64,000 nt of DNA, taken from positions 4,898,001 to 4,962,000 of the forward strand of contig NZ_CP036287.1 in the NCBI RefSeq assembly GCF_007748095.1, read 5' to 3'. The notes beneath the pieces are model-generated. The model was not told the DNA's origin. It did not search any database and saw only the letters and a program-made list of their open reading frames with translations. Origin of the DNA: Engelhardtia mirabilis (GTDB lineage Bacteria > Planctomycetota > UBA1135 > GCA-002686595). Made by a program: the position numbers and the translations under genes. Positions within the stretch are counted from its first letter, which is position 1. Each line of letters starts with the position of its first letter. Shown one piece after another: positions 1 to 10,252 of the stretch.

Positions 1-67
1 CGCACGAGGCGAGAGCAAGGGCAGCGGCGAACAGGGACGGGACAAGGAGGTAGTTCCCCTTGAACAT
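1..67 (-). CDS. Lipoprotein, N-terminal fragment (gene runs off the window)
   Basis: Only the first 22 codons lie in the window. They read as a classic lipoprotein signal peptide: a Lys near the start, a hydrophobic stretch, then the lipobox L-A-S-C ending at residue 22, where signal peptidase II would cut and the Cys would be lipidated. The start ATG is at 67-65 on the minus strand, with GAGGA a few bases upstream as a plausible ribosome binding site. Nothing can be said about the mature protein. It is divergent from nothing visible and lies downstream, on the same strand, of the secreted protein gene that ends at 271. Confidence 0.6.
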   Translation of the reverse strand, partial: MFKGNYLLVPSLFAAALALASC

Positions 68-270
68 GCGCGCGTCCTCGGGTCTGGAAGCGGCTCCCAC
101 CTAGGGCGGGGTGCTGGGACTTGTGGGGGACGTCCGTGGGGACGGACGCCAGGCGCGGGCCGGCCGCGCTCGACCCTTGGATCGGCCTTCGGGTGCCGAA
201 TCCTGAAGCGCAGTTTCCTAGGAACGGGGCAAGTCCACGCCGCACGGAGTCCCGGAGGAGTCGGGCCTGC

Positions 271-1872
271 TCAGAGGATCGGCGGACGCGCGGCATCCTC
301 GAGCAACACCGCCGAGGGCCCGGACGGCCCAGTCGTCAGTGCGAGACCCTGGAGCACGAGCTCGAGTCCGGCCGCCGCGGGCGCGATCGAGAGGGGCACG
401 ACGAAGCGGTCGGGTCCAGCGGGCTGGGCCGGTACCAGGGCCCAGGGCTTGGAGAGGTCCAACTGCGACAGGCCCAGGACGCCGGGCACCGGCAGGGGCC
501 TGACCGCCTGGGTCCCGATCAACAGCGCGGCGTCCACGCCGGACGGAGCGGCCAGCCAGACTTCGGTCGCGCCGCCGCCGATGGCGGTGGACGTCAACTC
601 GAGGGCACGCTCGCCGGTGTCGAGCAGCTCCACGGCCCCCAGGGACCCGAGCACGTTGGCGTGACCCTGCTTGCGCGCTGCGGCCAGCCGCGTGCCGTCC
701 GCGGACAAGTCGATGGCGTAGACACTGCCGGCCAAGCTCTCGGCCAACACCGGTTGGGCTTGGTCGCGATCGAAGAGCACCACTTCGGGCTCGCCGAAGC
801 CCAACCCCCACAGCCCGAAGGCCGCCCGTCTCCCGTCCGCGGTGACGCGCGCCTCGGAGACGAAGTTCTGGGGCCCGAAGGGTGGCCCCACCTGGGCCAG
901 GTAGTTGATGCGCGTTGGGGTCACAGCCAAGTCCCAGGTCTCGAGCCGCACGGTGCGGCCGGTCAGGCCGTCCCACCAACCCAAGGCCAGGAAGCCCCCG
1001 TCCGCGGAGAGATCCACGGCCACGGGGTAGTCGGCGGCGCCGCCGGTGATGGTCGCCGTCGGCAGGTAGCCCTTGCCGTCCCGGGCGTCGACGAGGACCT
1101 CGAGCTTGGCGCCCGTCCCCACCACCACCGTGTTGCCGTCACCCGACAGGGCGGCGGAGCGCGCCGCGGCGTCGTCGTGGCGATGGAAGATGACCTGGCC
1201 ACCGGTGGTCTCGACCACCCACAGCTCCGTGCCGGCCAGGACCAGGGCGCGCCCGTCGCCGGAGCTCAGCTCCAGGGCCCGCAGGGTGCCCCCGGCCAAC
1301 TCGACCTCCCAGCGCAGAGCGCCCTGGGCGACGTCGAGGGCGGTCAGTCGCACCCGGAGCGGGGCATCCACGGACTGCGCCACCAGCGCCAGGTCCGCCC
1401 GCGTCGCCAGCCGATTGCCGCCGTTGCCCAGGCTCGCCAGGTCCACGGTCCACGCGGGACTCCAGGCCTGCTGCGCGGTGGGTGTGTAGCGGGCGACCCG
1501 CATGCGCTCGCCCCCCGTCTCGGTGATTCCGGCGGCTGCGATGCAGCTCCCCGCGACCGCGTCCACCGCCAGGACGCCCTCGGCCCCCGCCCAGCTCACG
1601 CCGTCCTCGCTGAGCTCGGCCCCACTCGGTTCCGACTGGGCACCGAGCAGGCTCAGGCGCGGTTGGCCGTGGGCCAGGCCGGCGGCCACCAGGTTCCCAG
1701 CGGCCAGGAAGGTGACATCCCGCGCGATGGCCGGGGCCTGGGCGTCGGTCGCGTGCTCCCAGCGGGGGCCCTTGGTGAAGGGCGCCACGGGGGTCTGGGC
1801 CGCCAGGGGCAGGGCCAGGGCCGCCAGGGCGACCACGACCCGGGGGCCGAGAGTTGGAGGGGTCAGGTGCAT
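271..1872 (-). CDS. Secreted beta-propeller-like protein of unknown function
   Basis: The 533-residue product starts with a signal peptide (hydrophobic residues about 11-24, then A-A-Q, a likely signal peptidase I site). The rest consists of repeated beta-strand blocks with motifs such as LSADG, SADGTRLA and GDGNTV at intervals of 40-60 residues. These resemble WD40/YVTN-type or quinoprotein-like propeller blades. No catalytic motif is visible. The C-terminus (about 460-533) looks like a separate beta-rich module. The start has an AAAGG ribosome binding site about nine bases upstream. The gene is divergent from gcvT, with 133 bases between them. It is probably an exported protein, and its function is not recognisable. 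Confidence 0.75.
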   Translation of the reverse strand: MHLTPPTLGPRVVVALAALALPLAAQTPVAPFTKGPRWEHATDAQAPAIARDVTFLAAGNLVAAGLAHGQPRLSLLGAQSEPSGAELSEDGVSWAGAEGVLAVDAVAGSCIAAAGITETGGERMRVARYTPTAQQAWSPAWTVDLASLGNGGNRLATRADLALVAQSVDAPLRVRLTALDVAQGALRWEVELAGGTLRALELSSGDGRALVLAGTELWVVETTGGQVIFHRHDDAAARSAALSGDGNTVVVGTGAKLEVLVDARDGKGYLPTATITGGAADYPVAVDLSADGGFLALGWWDGLTGRTVRLETWDLAVTPTRINYLAQVGPPFGPQNFVSEARVTADGRRAAFGLWGLGFGEPEVVLFDRDQAQPVLAESLAGSVYAIDLSADGTRLAAARKQGHANVLGSLGAVELLDTGERALELTSTAIGGGATEVWLAAPSGVDAALLIGTQAVRPLPVPGVLGLSQLDLSKPWALVPAQPAGPDRFVVPLSIAPAAAGLELVLQGLALTTGPSGPSAVLLEDAARPPIL

Positions 1873-1936
1873 CGAAGGCCTTTCGATGAAACCTATCCCG
1901 ACGGGCGGCCTCCGGTCGGAGGGTCGCCGCGCGCCC

Positions 1937-1965
1937 TTGGAGCGGCAAGGGGCCTCAATTACATT
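1937..1965 (+). promoter_or_regulatory. Candidate promoter for gcvT
   Basis: TTGGAG (1937-1942) and TACATT (1960-1965) are separated by 17 bases, a sigma70-like arrangement in an otherwise GC-rich stretch. They match the consensus at three and four of six positions. The gcvT ATG follows about 40 bases downstream. I saw no glycine riboswitch-like structure in the short leader. The assignment is by pattern only. Confidence 0.3.
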
Positions 1966-2005
1966 GTCTCGCCCTCACGACCGTCCGCGCCCCTCCCGAG
2001 CCCCC

Positions 2006-3103
2006 ATGCAACAGACCGCAATCCACGACCGTCACGTCGCCCTCGGCGCGCGGATGACCGACTTCGGCGGTTGGCGCATGCCCTTGCAGTACGGGCCGAT
2101 CCTCGAAGAGGTCAAGACCGTGCGCTCGACCGGCGGGCTGTTCGACCTGGGGCACATGGGCCGCGTGCGGGTCGAAGGCCCCCAAGCGGTCGAGTTCCTG
2201 GACCGGGTCTGCACCGCGCGCGTCGAGCGCATCCCCGAGGGCTCGATCCGCTACTCGCTGTTCTGCACCGAGTCCGGCGATCCCCTCGACGACCTGTTGG
2301 TCTACCGCGACACGGACCACGTGTACCTGGTGGTCAACGCCTCGAACACCGCCACCGACCTGGCCTGGATGCGCCAGCACCTGGAGGGCTTCGACGCGCA
2401 GATCATCGACGAGACCCCGACGACCGAGATGCTCGCGCTCCAGGGCCAGATCTCCCAGGAGGTGCTGCAGCCCCTGGTCGAGGACTGCGACCTGGCTTCG
2501 ATCGGCTACTACAAATTCGGCTACGGCACGGTGCTCGGCCAGGAGCACACGCGCATCAGCCGCACCGGCTACACGGGCGAGGACGGCTTCGAGCTATACC
2601 TGCCGCCGGAGCTGGCGCCGACCGTCTGGGATCGACTGTTGGAGCAGGGCGCGGAGCGCGGCCTGGCGCCGATCGGTCTCGGCGCGCGCGACACCCTGCG
2701 ACTCGAGGCGGGCATGGCCCTCTACGGCCACGAGATCGCCGAGGGCCTCAACCCCATCGAAGCCGGCCTCTCCTTCGGTGTTTCGCTCCACAAGTCGAAG
2801 TCCGGCACCCTCGGCTTCGACGCGCTGACCGCGATCAAGGCCGCGCCCACGCGGCGCCTGGTGGGCATCACCACCGACGGCCCGCGGGTTCCCCGTCAGG
2901 GCTACAAGCTCTTCGACGGCGACGACGAGATCGGCTTCGTCTGCTCCGGCGGCGTCTCGCCGACGATCGACTCGAACATCGGTTCGGCCTACGTGGCACT
3001 CGGCCACGACGAGGTCGGCCGGACCCTGGACCTCGACGTGCGCGGCAAGCGCCAGGCCTGCCGCGTGCAGGAGCTGCCGTTCTTCTCGCGCACGCGCAAG
3101 TAG
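2006..3103 (+). CDS. gcvT: Glycine cleavage system T protein (aminomethyltransferase)
   Basis: GcvT moves the methylene group from the aminomethyl-lipoyl arm of GcvH to tetrahydrofolate and releases ammonia. The 365-residue product has the family's normal length and landmarks: an N-terminal R-M-x-x-F-x-G-W-x-M-P-x-Q-Y, the D-L-x-H-M-G segment, S-R-T-G-Y-T-G-E-D-G-F-E near residue 190, and L-G-A-R-D-T-L-R-L-E-A-G-M in the core. The frame stays open upstream, but the conserved region begins right at the ATG at 2006. gcvH follows 38 bases later. No gcvP is seen in the window, so the glycine decarboxylase must lie elsewhere. Confidence 0.95.
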   Translation: MQQTAIHDRHVALGARMTDFGGWRMPLQYGPILEEVKTVRSTGGLFDLGHMGRVRVEGPQAVEFLDRVCTARVERIPEGSIRYSLFCTESGDPLDDLLVYRDTDHVYLVVNASNTATDLAWMRQHLEGFDAQIIDETPTTEMLALQGQISQEVLQPLVEDCDLASIGYYKFGYGTVLGQEHTRISRTGYTGEDGFELYLPPELAPTVWDRLLEQGAERGLAPIGLGARDTLRLEAGMALYGHEIAEGLNPIEAGLSFGVSLHKSKSGTLGFDALTAIKAAPTRRLVGITTDGPRVPRQGYKLFDGDDEIGFVCSGGVSPTIDSNIGSAYVALGHDEVGRTLDLDVRGKRQACRVQELPFFSRTRK

Positions 3104-3141
3104 ACCTGCGCGCGCCCCTCACCCCCTACCCACCCCCATCG

Positions 3142-3537
3142 ATGCGCCCCGACGACCGTCAGTACACCAAGTCCCACGAGTGGGTGAAGAAGGACGGCGA
3201 CACCGTCCTGATCGGCATCACCGACCACGCCGTCAACGAGCTCTGCAGCGGCAACGAGGGTGACCTCGTCTACTGCGACCTGCCCGCCGTCGGGCGCGCG
3301 GTCGACGCCGGCGAGACCTTCGGCGAGATCGAGTCGGTCAAGGCCGTCGCCGACCTCAACGCACCGGTATCGGGCGAGATCGTCGCCACCAACCCGGAGA
3401 TCGAGGACCACCTCGAGATCCTCTCCACCGACCCGTGGGAGAAGGGCTGGATGGTCCGCCTCAAGCCCCGCACCAAGTCCCTGGACGGCGAGCTGATGTC
3501 GGCCGCCGAGTACGAGAGCCACGTCGCAGAACACTGA
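3142..3537 (+). CDS. gcvH: Glycine cleavage system H protein
   Basis: GcvH is the lipoylated carrier protein that shuttles the aminomethyl group between the P, T and L proteins. The 131 residues cover the whole family length. The lipoylation site is in the E-S-V-K-A-V-A-D segment (about residues 63-70), with the Lys as the attachment point. The N-terminal Y-T-K-S-H-E-W-V motif and the C-terminal helix ending in the H-V-A-E-H region are present. It follows gcvT directly and precedes a lipoate ligase-like gene, a logical partner that could load its lipoyl group. The ATG at 3142 fits the usual N-terminus. Confidence 0.96.
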   Translation: MRPDDRQYTKSHEWVKKDGDTVLIGITDHAVNELCSGNEGDLVYCDLPAVGRAVDAGETFGEIESVKAVADLNAPVSGEIVATNPEIEDHLEILSTDPWEKGWMVRLKPRTKSLDGELMSAAEYESHVAEH

Positions 3538-3586
3538 GACCGACTGGCGCCTGCTCGAGACCTTCGAGCGGGACGCCCTGTGGAAC

Positions 3587-4291
3587 ATGGCCGCCGACGC
3601 AGCCCTGCTGGTCGGCGGCTGTCGTGTTCCCACCCTGCGGCTCTACACCTGGGAGCCGTGTGCCCTGTCCCTGGGCTACTTCCAGCGCGTCGAGGACGTG
3701 CCGGAGGCGGTCGCGCGCCGGGGCGACCCCCGCCGACCGTTGATCCGCCGACGCACCGGAGGCGGTGCGATCCACCACGCCAGCGAGCTGACCTTCTCGA
3801 TCGCCGCCGACGCGGACCATCCGCTCTACACAGGCCCGATCGCCGAGAGCTACCAGCGGGTGCACCGCATCGTCGCGACCGCCCTGGCGCAGTTCGGCGT
3901 GAGTGCCCAGCCGCGCGGCGAACGCGAGCTGGTGTCGGACGTGGCCGGCACCGGCATGTGTTTCCACGCCTCCCATCCCCTCGACCTGGTCTGGGAGACG
4001 CCCGAAGGCTGGGCCAAGGGCGTGGGCTCTGCCCAGCGCCGCAGCGAGGGGCGCGTGCTGCACCACGGCTCGATCAAGCTCGGGCCGGATCCCCTCGAGC
4101 CGCACGTGGCGACCGTGGCGCACGGCGGCGGGCAGGTCGAGGCTCGCGAGTTGGGAGCGGCGCTGATCGGAGCCCTGGCTGCGGCGAGCGGCGTCACGCC
4201 CATGCCCGGCGAGCTGACCGCCGCGGAGCTCGCTCAGCTCGAACGCGAGGCGCGCGCCTTCGCCCACCCGGCCTTCACCGGCCGTCGATAG
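3587..4291 (+). CDS. Lipoate-protein ligase / octanoyltransferase family protein
   Basis: This belongs to the LplA/LipB/LipM fold and probably attaches lipoate or octanoate to GcvH, encoded just upstream. Seen: the R-R-x-T-G-G-G-A-I-H-H substrate loop, and K-G-V-G-S-A-Q followed by R-V-L-H-H-G-S, which matches the family's K-x-x-G-S-A-Q and L-H-H-G motifs including the Lys. The first ATG (3587) gives 234 residues but falls inside a conserved block. In-frame codons upstream encode T-D-W-R-L-L-E-T-F and W-N, exactly the residues that precede N-M-A-x-D-x-A-L-L in relatives. No ATG, GTG or TTG lies between the in-frame stop at 3494 and 3587. The true start may be a CTG (3551 or 3578) or another rare codon. 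Which family branch it belongs to is unresolved. Confidence 0.85.
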   Translation: MAADAALLVGGCRVPTLRLYTWEPCALSLGYFQRVEDVPEAVARRGDPRRPLIRRRTGGGAIHHASELTFSIAADADHPLYTGPIAESYQRVHRIVATALAQFGVSAQPRGERELVSDVAGTGMCFHASHPLDLVWETPEGWAKGVGSAQRRSEGRVLHHGSIKLGPDPLEPHVATVAHGGGQVEARELGAALIGALAAASGVTPMPGELTAAELAQLEREARAFAHPAFTGRR

Positions 4292-4531
4292 CCCGCAGCG
4301 CCTTCTCACCTCGCGATTCACACCAGCGAGCGAAAGGGGGGCTCTGGGCGACCGCTGGCCTGCGAAGTCGACATCGATCCCCCGCCCCCCCACGGCTTCG
4401 GAACGCGACAGATGACGCAGCCACCATGGGGCCGCAACCGAGCGTCGGGGTCGGAGCTGTCGAACCAGCCGAGCCCGAACGCCCTGCCGCATGCAGAAGT
4501 CGTTCGAGCTCGCGCGGACTCCGACTCGGGC

Positions 4532-5434
4532 CTACAGGTCGTAGAACTGAATCTTCAGCTTGCCGACCTCTTCGAGCACGCCGACCTTCTCGTTGAACTC
4601 ACCGCAGCCGGCGATCACCTGCACCAAGTCACCCACTGAGGACATCTCGAGCCTCGCGATGTAAGAACCCGCGGGAGCCAGGACCCGGAAGACCGAAGTG
4701 GAGTTCGACTTGGTGTCGCCCGAGTACACGAATGCCGAGCGAGAAGCGGGCTGACCGGTGGGGAAGGTCGCCAATACGTCACCCGCATCAACCACGCAGT
4801 TGGCGTTGAGGTCGTGGTAGATGGCGAAGGTCAGGTCGGTCTTGCCTTGAATGTTCAGGCCATTGCGACCGATCGAGAACCCGTCGAACGGAATCAGCAA
4901 CTGCGAGTTGGCGGTGTGAGTGTTGAAGGGTACGTCGATGCGGGCGGGCGCTTGGCCAGTGGCCGCGTTGCCGATGGTCAGGTCCGCGTCAGCGGTGATG
5001 AAGCCGAATGCATTGCCCTGGATCGTCGTCTCGATGGTGGCTCGCAGCTCGGTCAACGTCTCGAAGCGCAGCTCGAGCTCACTGGAAGAACCGTCCGCAA
5101 ATGCCCGGAGGGGAGGGCTCTGCAAGGGAGTCACAGAACCCTTGGCCAACTGAGTACACGCGCCCTCTCCGGGCGCCGTGTACACCTTGGAAATCGACGC
5201 CGCATTCGACGATCCACCGTCGAAGTCCAGCAGGTTGCCGAAGTTGACGTCGGAGTTCACGGCGAAGGTGAAGTCAGTGAACTGAGCAACACCGGCGGCC
5301 TGCACGGTGCTCCGGACTTCGCCTTGAAGTCCGACGGCGCAGGCGGGATAGCGGTTCTGAGCCGATGCGACGGCATGGGTTGACGCGAGAATCGCTGCGG
5401 AAATGAGTAGACGGTGGCAAATCGGTCGAGTCAC
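4532..5434 (-). CDS. Secreted protein of unknown function
   Basis: The 300-residue product has an N-terminal signal peptide (charged start, hydrophobic residues about 8-24, A-S-A-Q cleavage region). The mature part is rich in Asn, Asp, Ser and Thr and in beta-strand patterns. A segment N-A-N-C-V-V-D-A-G-D-V-L near residue 210 resembles the calcium-binding loop of dockerin-like or EF-hand-like repeats. Two Cys pairs could form disulfides. Base composition is somewhat less GC-rich than in neighbouring genes. It starts with GTG and has no clear Shine-Dalgarno sequence. It is convergent with the lipoate ligase-like gene. I do not recognise a family. Confidence 0.65.
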   Translation of the reverse strand: MTRPICHRLLISAAILASTHAVASAQNRYPACAVGLQGEVRSTVQAAGVAQFTDFTFAVNSDVNFGNLLDFDGGSSNAASISKVYTAPGEGACTQLAKGSVTPLQSPPLRAFADGSSSELELRFETLTELRATIETTIQGNAFGFITADADLTIGNAATGQAPARIDVPFNTHTANSQLLIPFDGFSIGRNGLNIQGKTDLTFAIYHDLNANCVVDAGDVLATFPTGQPASRSAFVYSGDTKSNSTSVFRVLAPAGSYIARLEMSSVGDLVQVIAGCGEFNEKVGVLEEVGKLKIQFYDL

Positions 5435-5694
5435 GTGGAGAAACCTCTGATTCAGTTGATGTTCGGCGAGAACGAGACAGCTCGTCCATCCCGCTGAGCC
5501 ATTGGCGTCGGGTTCACGGCCAGAGTTTCAACTGAAGTTCGATCGTGAGGGGCCGCCCGCGATGACACCTCCCCGCGCAGTCCGTCGGCTTCACCTGTCG
5601 CCAGTCGGCGTCGCCGTGCCGAGCACTTCTCGCCTCCCCCGCTCGACAACACCATCCACCTGCGAGCCTCCGACGCCAGCCGCAAGGACCACGG

Positions 5695-7155
5695 TCACTC
5701 GTCGAGGTAGCCGAGCTTGCGGAGAATCGCCTCCTGACTCGGCGTCAGGCTGACGCTCTCCTCGGGCGGGCGCGCGGACTGCTCCAGCCAGGGCTTCAGG
5801 AGGCTCAGGGCCCGGGGCGTGGCCTCGCCCACGCTCGACAGCTCTTCGGGATCGGCCAAGAGATCGAAGCGATCGGAGCCCACCACTCGGGTCGTCTCCG
5901 CGCGTGTGCCGCGACCCTGCTGACGCCAGACGATCGACTTCTCGAGTTCGCCCGGCGCCGCGCGCCTGACGCCCATGTGCGGCGCGCTGTGGTTGGTGCG
6001 CAGGATCAGCTCACGTCGCTCCGGGTGTGCCCCGGCGTCGGCGAAGCTGGGCCCCAGGGCGATGCCGTCCAGGGGCGGGTTCATGCCCGTCTCCAGCCCC
6101 AGCCAATCGACCAGGCTGGGCACCACATCCACCGTCGAGACGAAGCCGTCGAAGACCACCCCGGACATGCCCCGGTCCGCCGGCGGCTTGACGATCAGGG
6201 GCACGTGAATCATCTCCTCGAAGAGATCGCTGTTGTGGCCCCAGACCCCGTGCTGCCAGAAGGCCTCGCCGTGGTCGGAGGTCACCACGATCCAGGCCTC
6301 GTCGTAGAGCCCCGCCGCGCGCAGGGAGTCGAAGATGCGACCGAGCTGGCTGTCGGCGTAGCGCAGGGTGGCGTCGTACAGGTCGCGGGCCGCCTGGCGG
6401 TCAGTGTCGTCGATGGCGAGCGTACCGCCGTTGCTGGCGATCAGCGGCTCCACGTCGCCGCCGGCGAAGGGCCCCGCGTAGCTCGGGTCGACGAACAGCG
6501 CGCGCACCTCGGGCGGCGGATCGTAGGGCGTGTGCGGCTCGAGCAGGTGCAGATAGAAGAACGCCGGTGCGTCGACGCCTGCGCCGCTCTGGAGCCAATC
6601 GCCCATGATGTCCACGAACTCCGCCGCCCGCGGCAGGTGCATCTCGTGGCCGTCGAAGGAGAGGTCGGCCGGGAAGCGCTCCGAGGGCGTGAAGACCTCG
6701 ATCACCTGGTCGAAGCCCTGGGTCACGTTGAAGGCGCTGGACCCGTTGAAGTTGGCGATCGCGGCGAGGGTGTCGTAGCCCCGCCGCGCCAGCATCTCGG
6801 CCAGGGTCACCTCGAGCTCGGGCAGCACGACCTTCTTCTGCACCAGGCCGTGCCGGTGCGGCAGGCGACCGGTGAGGATCGAGGGGATCCCGGCCAGGGT
6901 GTAGGGCGCCGGCGAGAAGGCCTGGGTGCAGGTGACGCCCTCGGCGGCCAGGGCGTCCAGCACCGGCGTGGTGTCGCGTTCGTTGCCCAGGTGCCCCACG
7001 TGGCTGGCCGAGAGGGCGTCGAGCACGATCAACACCACCGGCGGTCCTCCGAGCGGCGCGGGTGCGGCGCCCGAGCCTCCGCAGGCCACGAGGGCCAGGC
7101 CGATCATCGGCGCCCAGGTGCAGCGGCCCGGTCGGATGGCAGGAGACGTCGGCAT
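5695..7155 (-). CDS. Sulfatase-like (alkaline phosphatase superfamily) lipoprotein
   Basis: The superfamily hydrolyses sulfate or phosphate esters using a two-metal site. Here the N-terminus is a lipoprotein signal ending in L-V-A-C (Cys 25). Metal-site segments are visible: V-L-D-A-L near residue 44, S-D-H-G-E-A-F-W near 290, and a downstream H-N-S-D. The nucleophile position, nine residues before the T-G of S-I-L-T-G, is Thr 86. A formylglycine-type Cys or Ser in C/S-x-P-x-R is absent. This points to a phosphotransferase/phosphodiesterase-like chemistry rather than a maturase-dependent sulfatase. The C-terminus ends in L-R-K-L-G-Y-L. It is divergent from a second, similar gene with only 24 bases between the ATGs. 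Confidence 0.85.
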   Translation of the reverse strand: MPTSPAIRPGRCTWAPMIGLALVACGGSGAAPAPLGGPPVVLIVLDALSASHVGHLGNERDTTPVLDALAAEGVTCTQAFSPAPYTLAGIPSILTGRLPHRHGLVQKKVVLPELEVTLAEMLARRGYDTLAAIANFNGSSAFNVTQGFDQVIEVFTPSERFPADLSFDGHEMHLPRAAEFVDIMGDWLQSGAGVDAPAFFYLHLLEPHTPYDPPPEVRALFVDPSYAGPFAGGDVEPLIASNGGTLAIDDTDRQAARDLYDATLRYADSQLGRIFDSLRAAGLYDEAWIVVTSDHGEAFWQHGVWGHNSDLFEEMIHVPLIVKPPADRGMSGVVFDGFVSTVDVVPSLVDWLGLETGMNPPLDGIALGPSFADAGAHPERRELILRTNHSAPHMGVRRAAPGELEKSIVWRQQGRGTRAETTRVVGSDRFDLLADPEELSSVGEATPRALSLLKPWLEQSARPPEESVSLTPSQEAILRKLGYLDE

Positions 7156-7179
7156 GGGAGCCGACTATAAGTGGGCCCG

Positions 7180-8721
<1,542 letters not shown>

Positions 8722-8750
8722 TGGCCGCGGGGCTGGCCGTCGATGCCAGC

Positions 8751-8805
8751 CCTCCAATGCAGAACGGCGCCCCCGGCCGCGAGGGCCAGGGACGCCGTTT
8801 GGAGG
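8751..8805. terminator. Long hairpin between convergent genes
   Basis: CCTCCA (8751-8756) pairs with TGGAGG (8800-8805), and inside it AACGGCG (8763-8769) pairs with CGCCGTT (8793-8799), with a short bulge between the two stems. It sits between the sulfatase-like gene and the convergent tRNA-Gln, a natural place for a two-way terminator. There is no U-tract on either side. Confidence 0.4.
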
Positions 8806-8880
8806 TGGTTACCCCGCCAGGACTCGAACCTGGAATGACTGGACCAAAACCAGTTGTGTTGCCAATTACACCACGGGGTA
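8806..8880 (-). tRNA. tRNA-Gln (anticodon UUG), CCA encoded
   Basis: Read on the minus strand, the 7-bp acceptor stem TACCCCG / CGGGGTA pairs perfectly. The anticodon stem is ACTGG / CCAGT with loop TTTTGGT, placing TTG at positions 34-36, which reads CAA. The T arm is CCAGG / CCTGG with loop TTCGAGT. The discriminator base is A and CCA follows in the genome (8808-8806). The first pair is T-A, as is usual for tRNA-Gln. The variable region is four bases. Confidence 0.95.
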
Positions 8881-8950
8881 TCGCGGGCGGAGACTATAGC
8901 GACGGCGCGGCGCGACGGTCAATCGCCGAGAACCTGCGAGCGACGAGAGT

Positions 8951-10252
8951 TCAGTCCCGCAGCTGCTCGAAGCCCCCCGCTCGCTCCGCACCCAGGCTCT
9001 CGAGGCGGTCCTCGAGGCCCGCCAGGGCCAGGAACAGGGCGGTCTGCTCCGCGTAGCGCCGGATGCGATCACGATCGACAGGTGGGAATCGGCGCTCGAG
9101 GGTCCAGACCTCTCCGCGCAGGGCGAGTCCCAGAAACACCAGTCCGACCGGCTTGTCCTGCGAGCCGCCGCCGGGGCCGGCGATGCCGGTGGTCGAGATG
9201 GCCAGGTCGGCGCCCGAGGCCCGCGCCGCCCCCAGGGCCATGGCTCCCGCCACCTCGGCGGAAACGGCTCCGTGGCGCGTGAGGAGCTCCGCGGGAACTC
9301 CGAGCCGCTCGCGCTTGGCCTCGTCGCTGTAGGTGACCCACCCCTCGCGCAGCACGCCGCTGATGCCCGGCACGCTGGTCAGCGAGCGCCCGATGCCACC
9401 ACCGGTACAGGACTCGGCGAAGGTCACGGTCGTGCCTGACGCGAGCAGTCGACGGCCGACAGTCGTCGCCAGGGCCTCGTCGCGCTCGGAGTAGATCCAA
9501 TGGGCGAAGCGCTCGCGAAACTCCGCCGCGCGGGCGGCCACCAGCAGCTCGGCGCCATCCTCGCGGGAAACCAGGGTCACGGCCAGGACGCCGTCGCGGG
9601 CACTGACCCCCATGCGCGGAATCGCCTCGCGACTCATCCAATCCCCGGCCAGCTGGGCGAACTCCGACTCCGGGAGGCCGAACAGGGCGAACTCGTGGCG
9701 CATCAGGTTCAGGTCGCCGCCGAAGCGCGACCGCAGGCGCGGCACGAGTTCGTCCTGGAGCATCGCGACCAGCTCGCCCGGCGGGCCCGGCAGGACCGCC
9801 AGGATGGTCTCGGGGTCGAGCTCCAGCAGGAAGCCCGGCGCGGTGCCCTTGGAGTTGGGCAGGATCACGGCGCCGGTGGGGATCAGGGCCTGGCGCCGGT
9901 TGCTCGCCGGCGGCTCGACCCCGCGGCGCTCGAACCAGACGCGCACTGCGGCCCAGGCCACCTCCGAGTGCACGAGCTCGACGCCAGCCGCCCGGGCGAC
10001 GGCGTGACGAGTCACGTCATCCAGGGTCGGTCCCAGTCCGCCGCTGGTGACGATCACAGCGTGGGGCCCGCGCAGGCGCCCGACAGCTTCGGCGATGGTC
10101 TGCTCGTCGTCGGGGATGACTTCGACGCGATCGACCACCAGCCCCATCTCGCCCAGGGCCCGCGCCACCTGGGGCGCGTCGAGGTCCGCGTGGCGACCGC
10201 TCAAGAGCTCGTCGCCGATGGAAAGGCAGGCCACCCGCAGGGGACCCGTCAA
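8951..10252 (-). CDS. cinA: CinA-like nicotinamide-nucleotide amidase / molybdopterin-binding domain protein
   Basis: CinA family proteins recycle pyridine nucleotides (the C-terminal NMN deamidase) and carry an N-terminal MoaB/MogA-like domain. The N-terminal domain shows S-I-G-D-E-L-L-S-G and T-S-G-G-L-G-P-T-x-D-D. The C-terminal domain shows F-A-E-S-C-T-G-G-G-I, Y-S-D-E-A-K, H-G-A-V-S and T-G-I-A-G-P-G-G-G. Length (433 residues) is normal for the two-domain form. The best start is a TTG whose last two bases overlap the tatC stop (TTGA at 10252-10249), so translation is probably coupled to tatC. The open frame upstream of this TTG is only the tatC antisense/alternate frame. Confidence 0.92.
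   Translation of the reverse strand: MTGPLRVACLSIGDELLSGRHADLDAPQVARALGEMGLVVDRVEVIPDDEQTIAEAVGRLRGPHAVIVTSGGLGPTLDDVTRHAVARAAGVELVHSEVAWAAVRVWFERRGVEPPASNRRQALIPTGAVILPNSKGTAPGFLLELDPETILAVLPGPPGELVAMLQDELVPRLRSRFGGDLNLMRHEFALFGLPESEFAQLAGDWMSREAIPRMGVSARDGVLAVTLVSREDGAELLVAARAAEFRERFAHWIYSERDEALATTVGRRLLASGTTVTFAESCTGGGIGRSLTSVPGISGVLREGWVTYSDEAKRERLGVPAELLTRHGAVSAEVAGAMALGAARASGADLAISTTGIAGPGGGSQDKPVGLVFLGLALRGEVWTLERRFPPVDRDRIRRYAEQTALFLALAGLEDRLESLGAERAGGFEQLRD

Noticed and set aside
1873..2005. Glycine riboswitch before gcvT
   Set aside because: The leader is too short (about 34 bases after the predicted promoter) and no paired aptamer pattern was seen.
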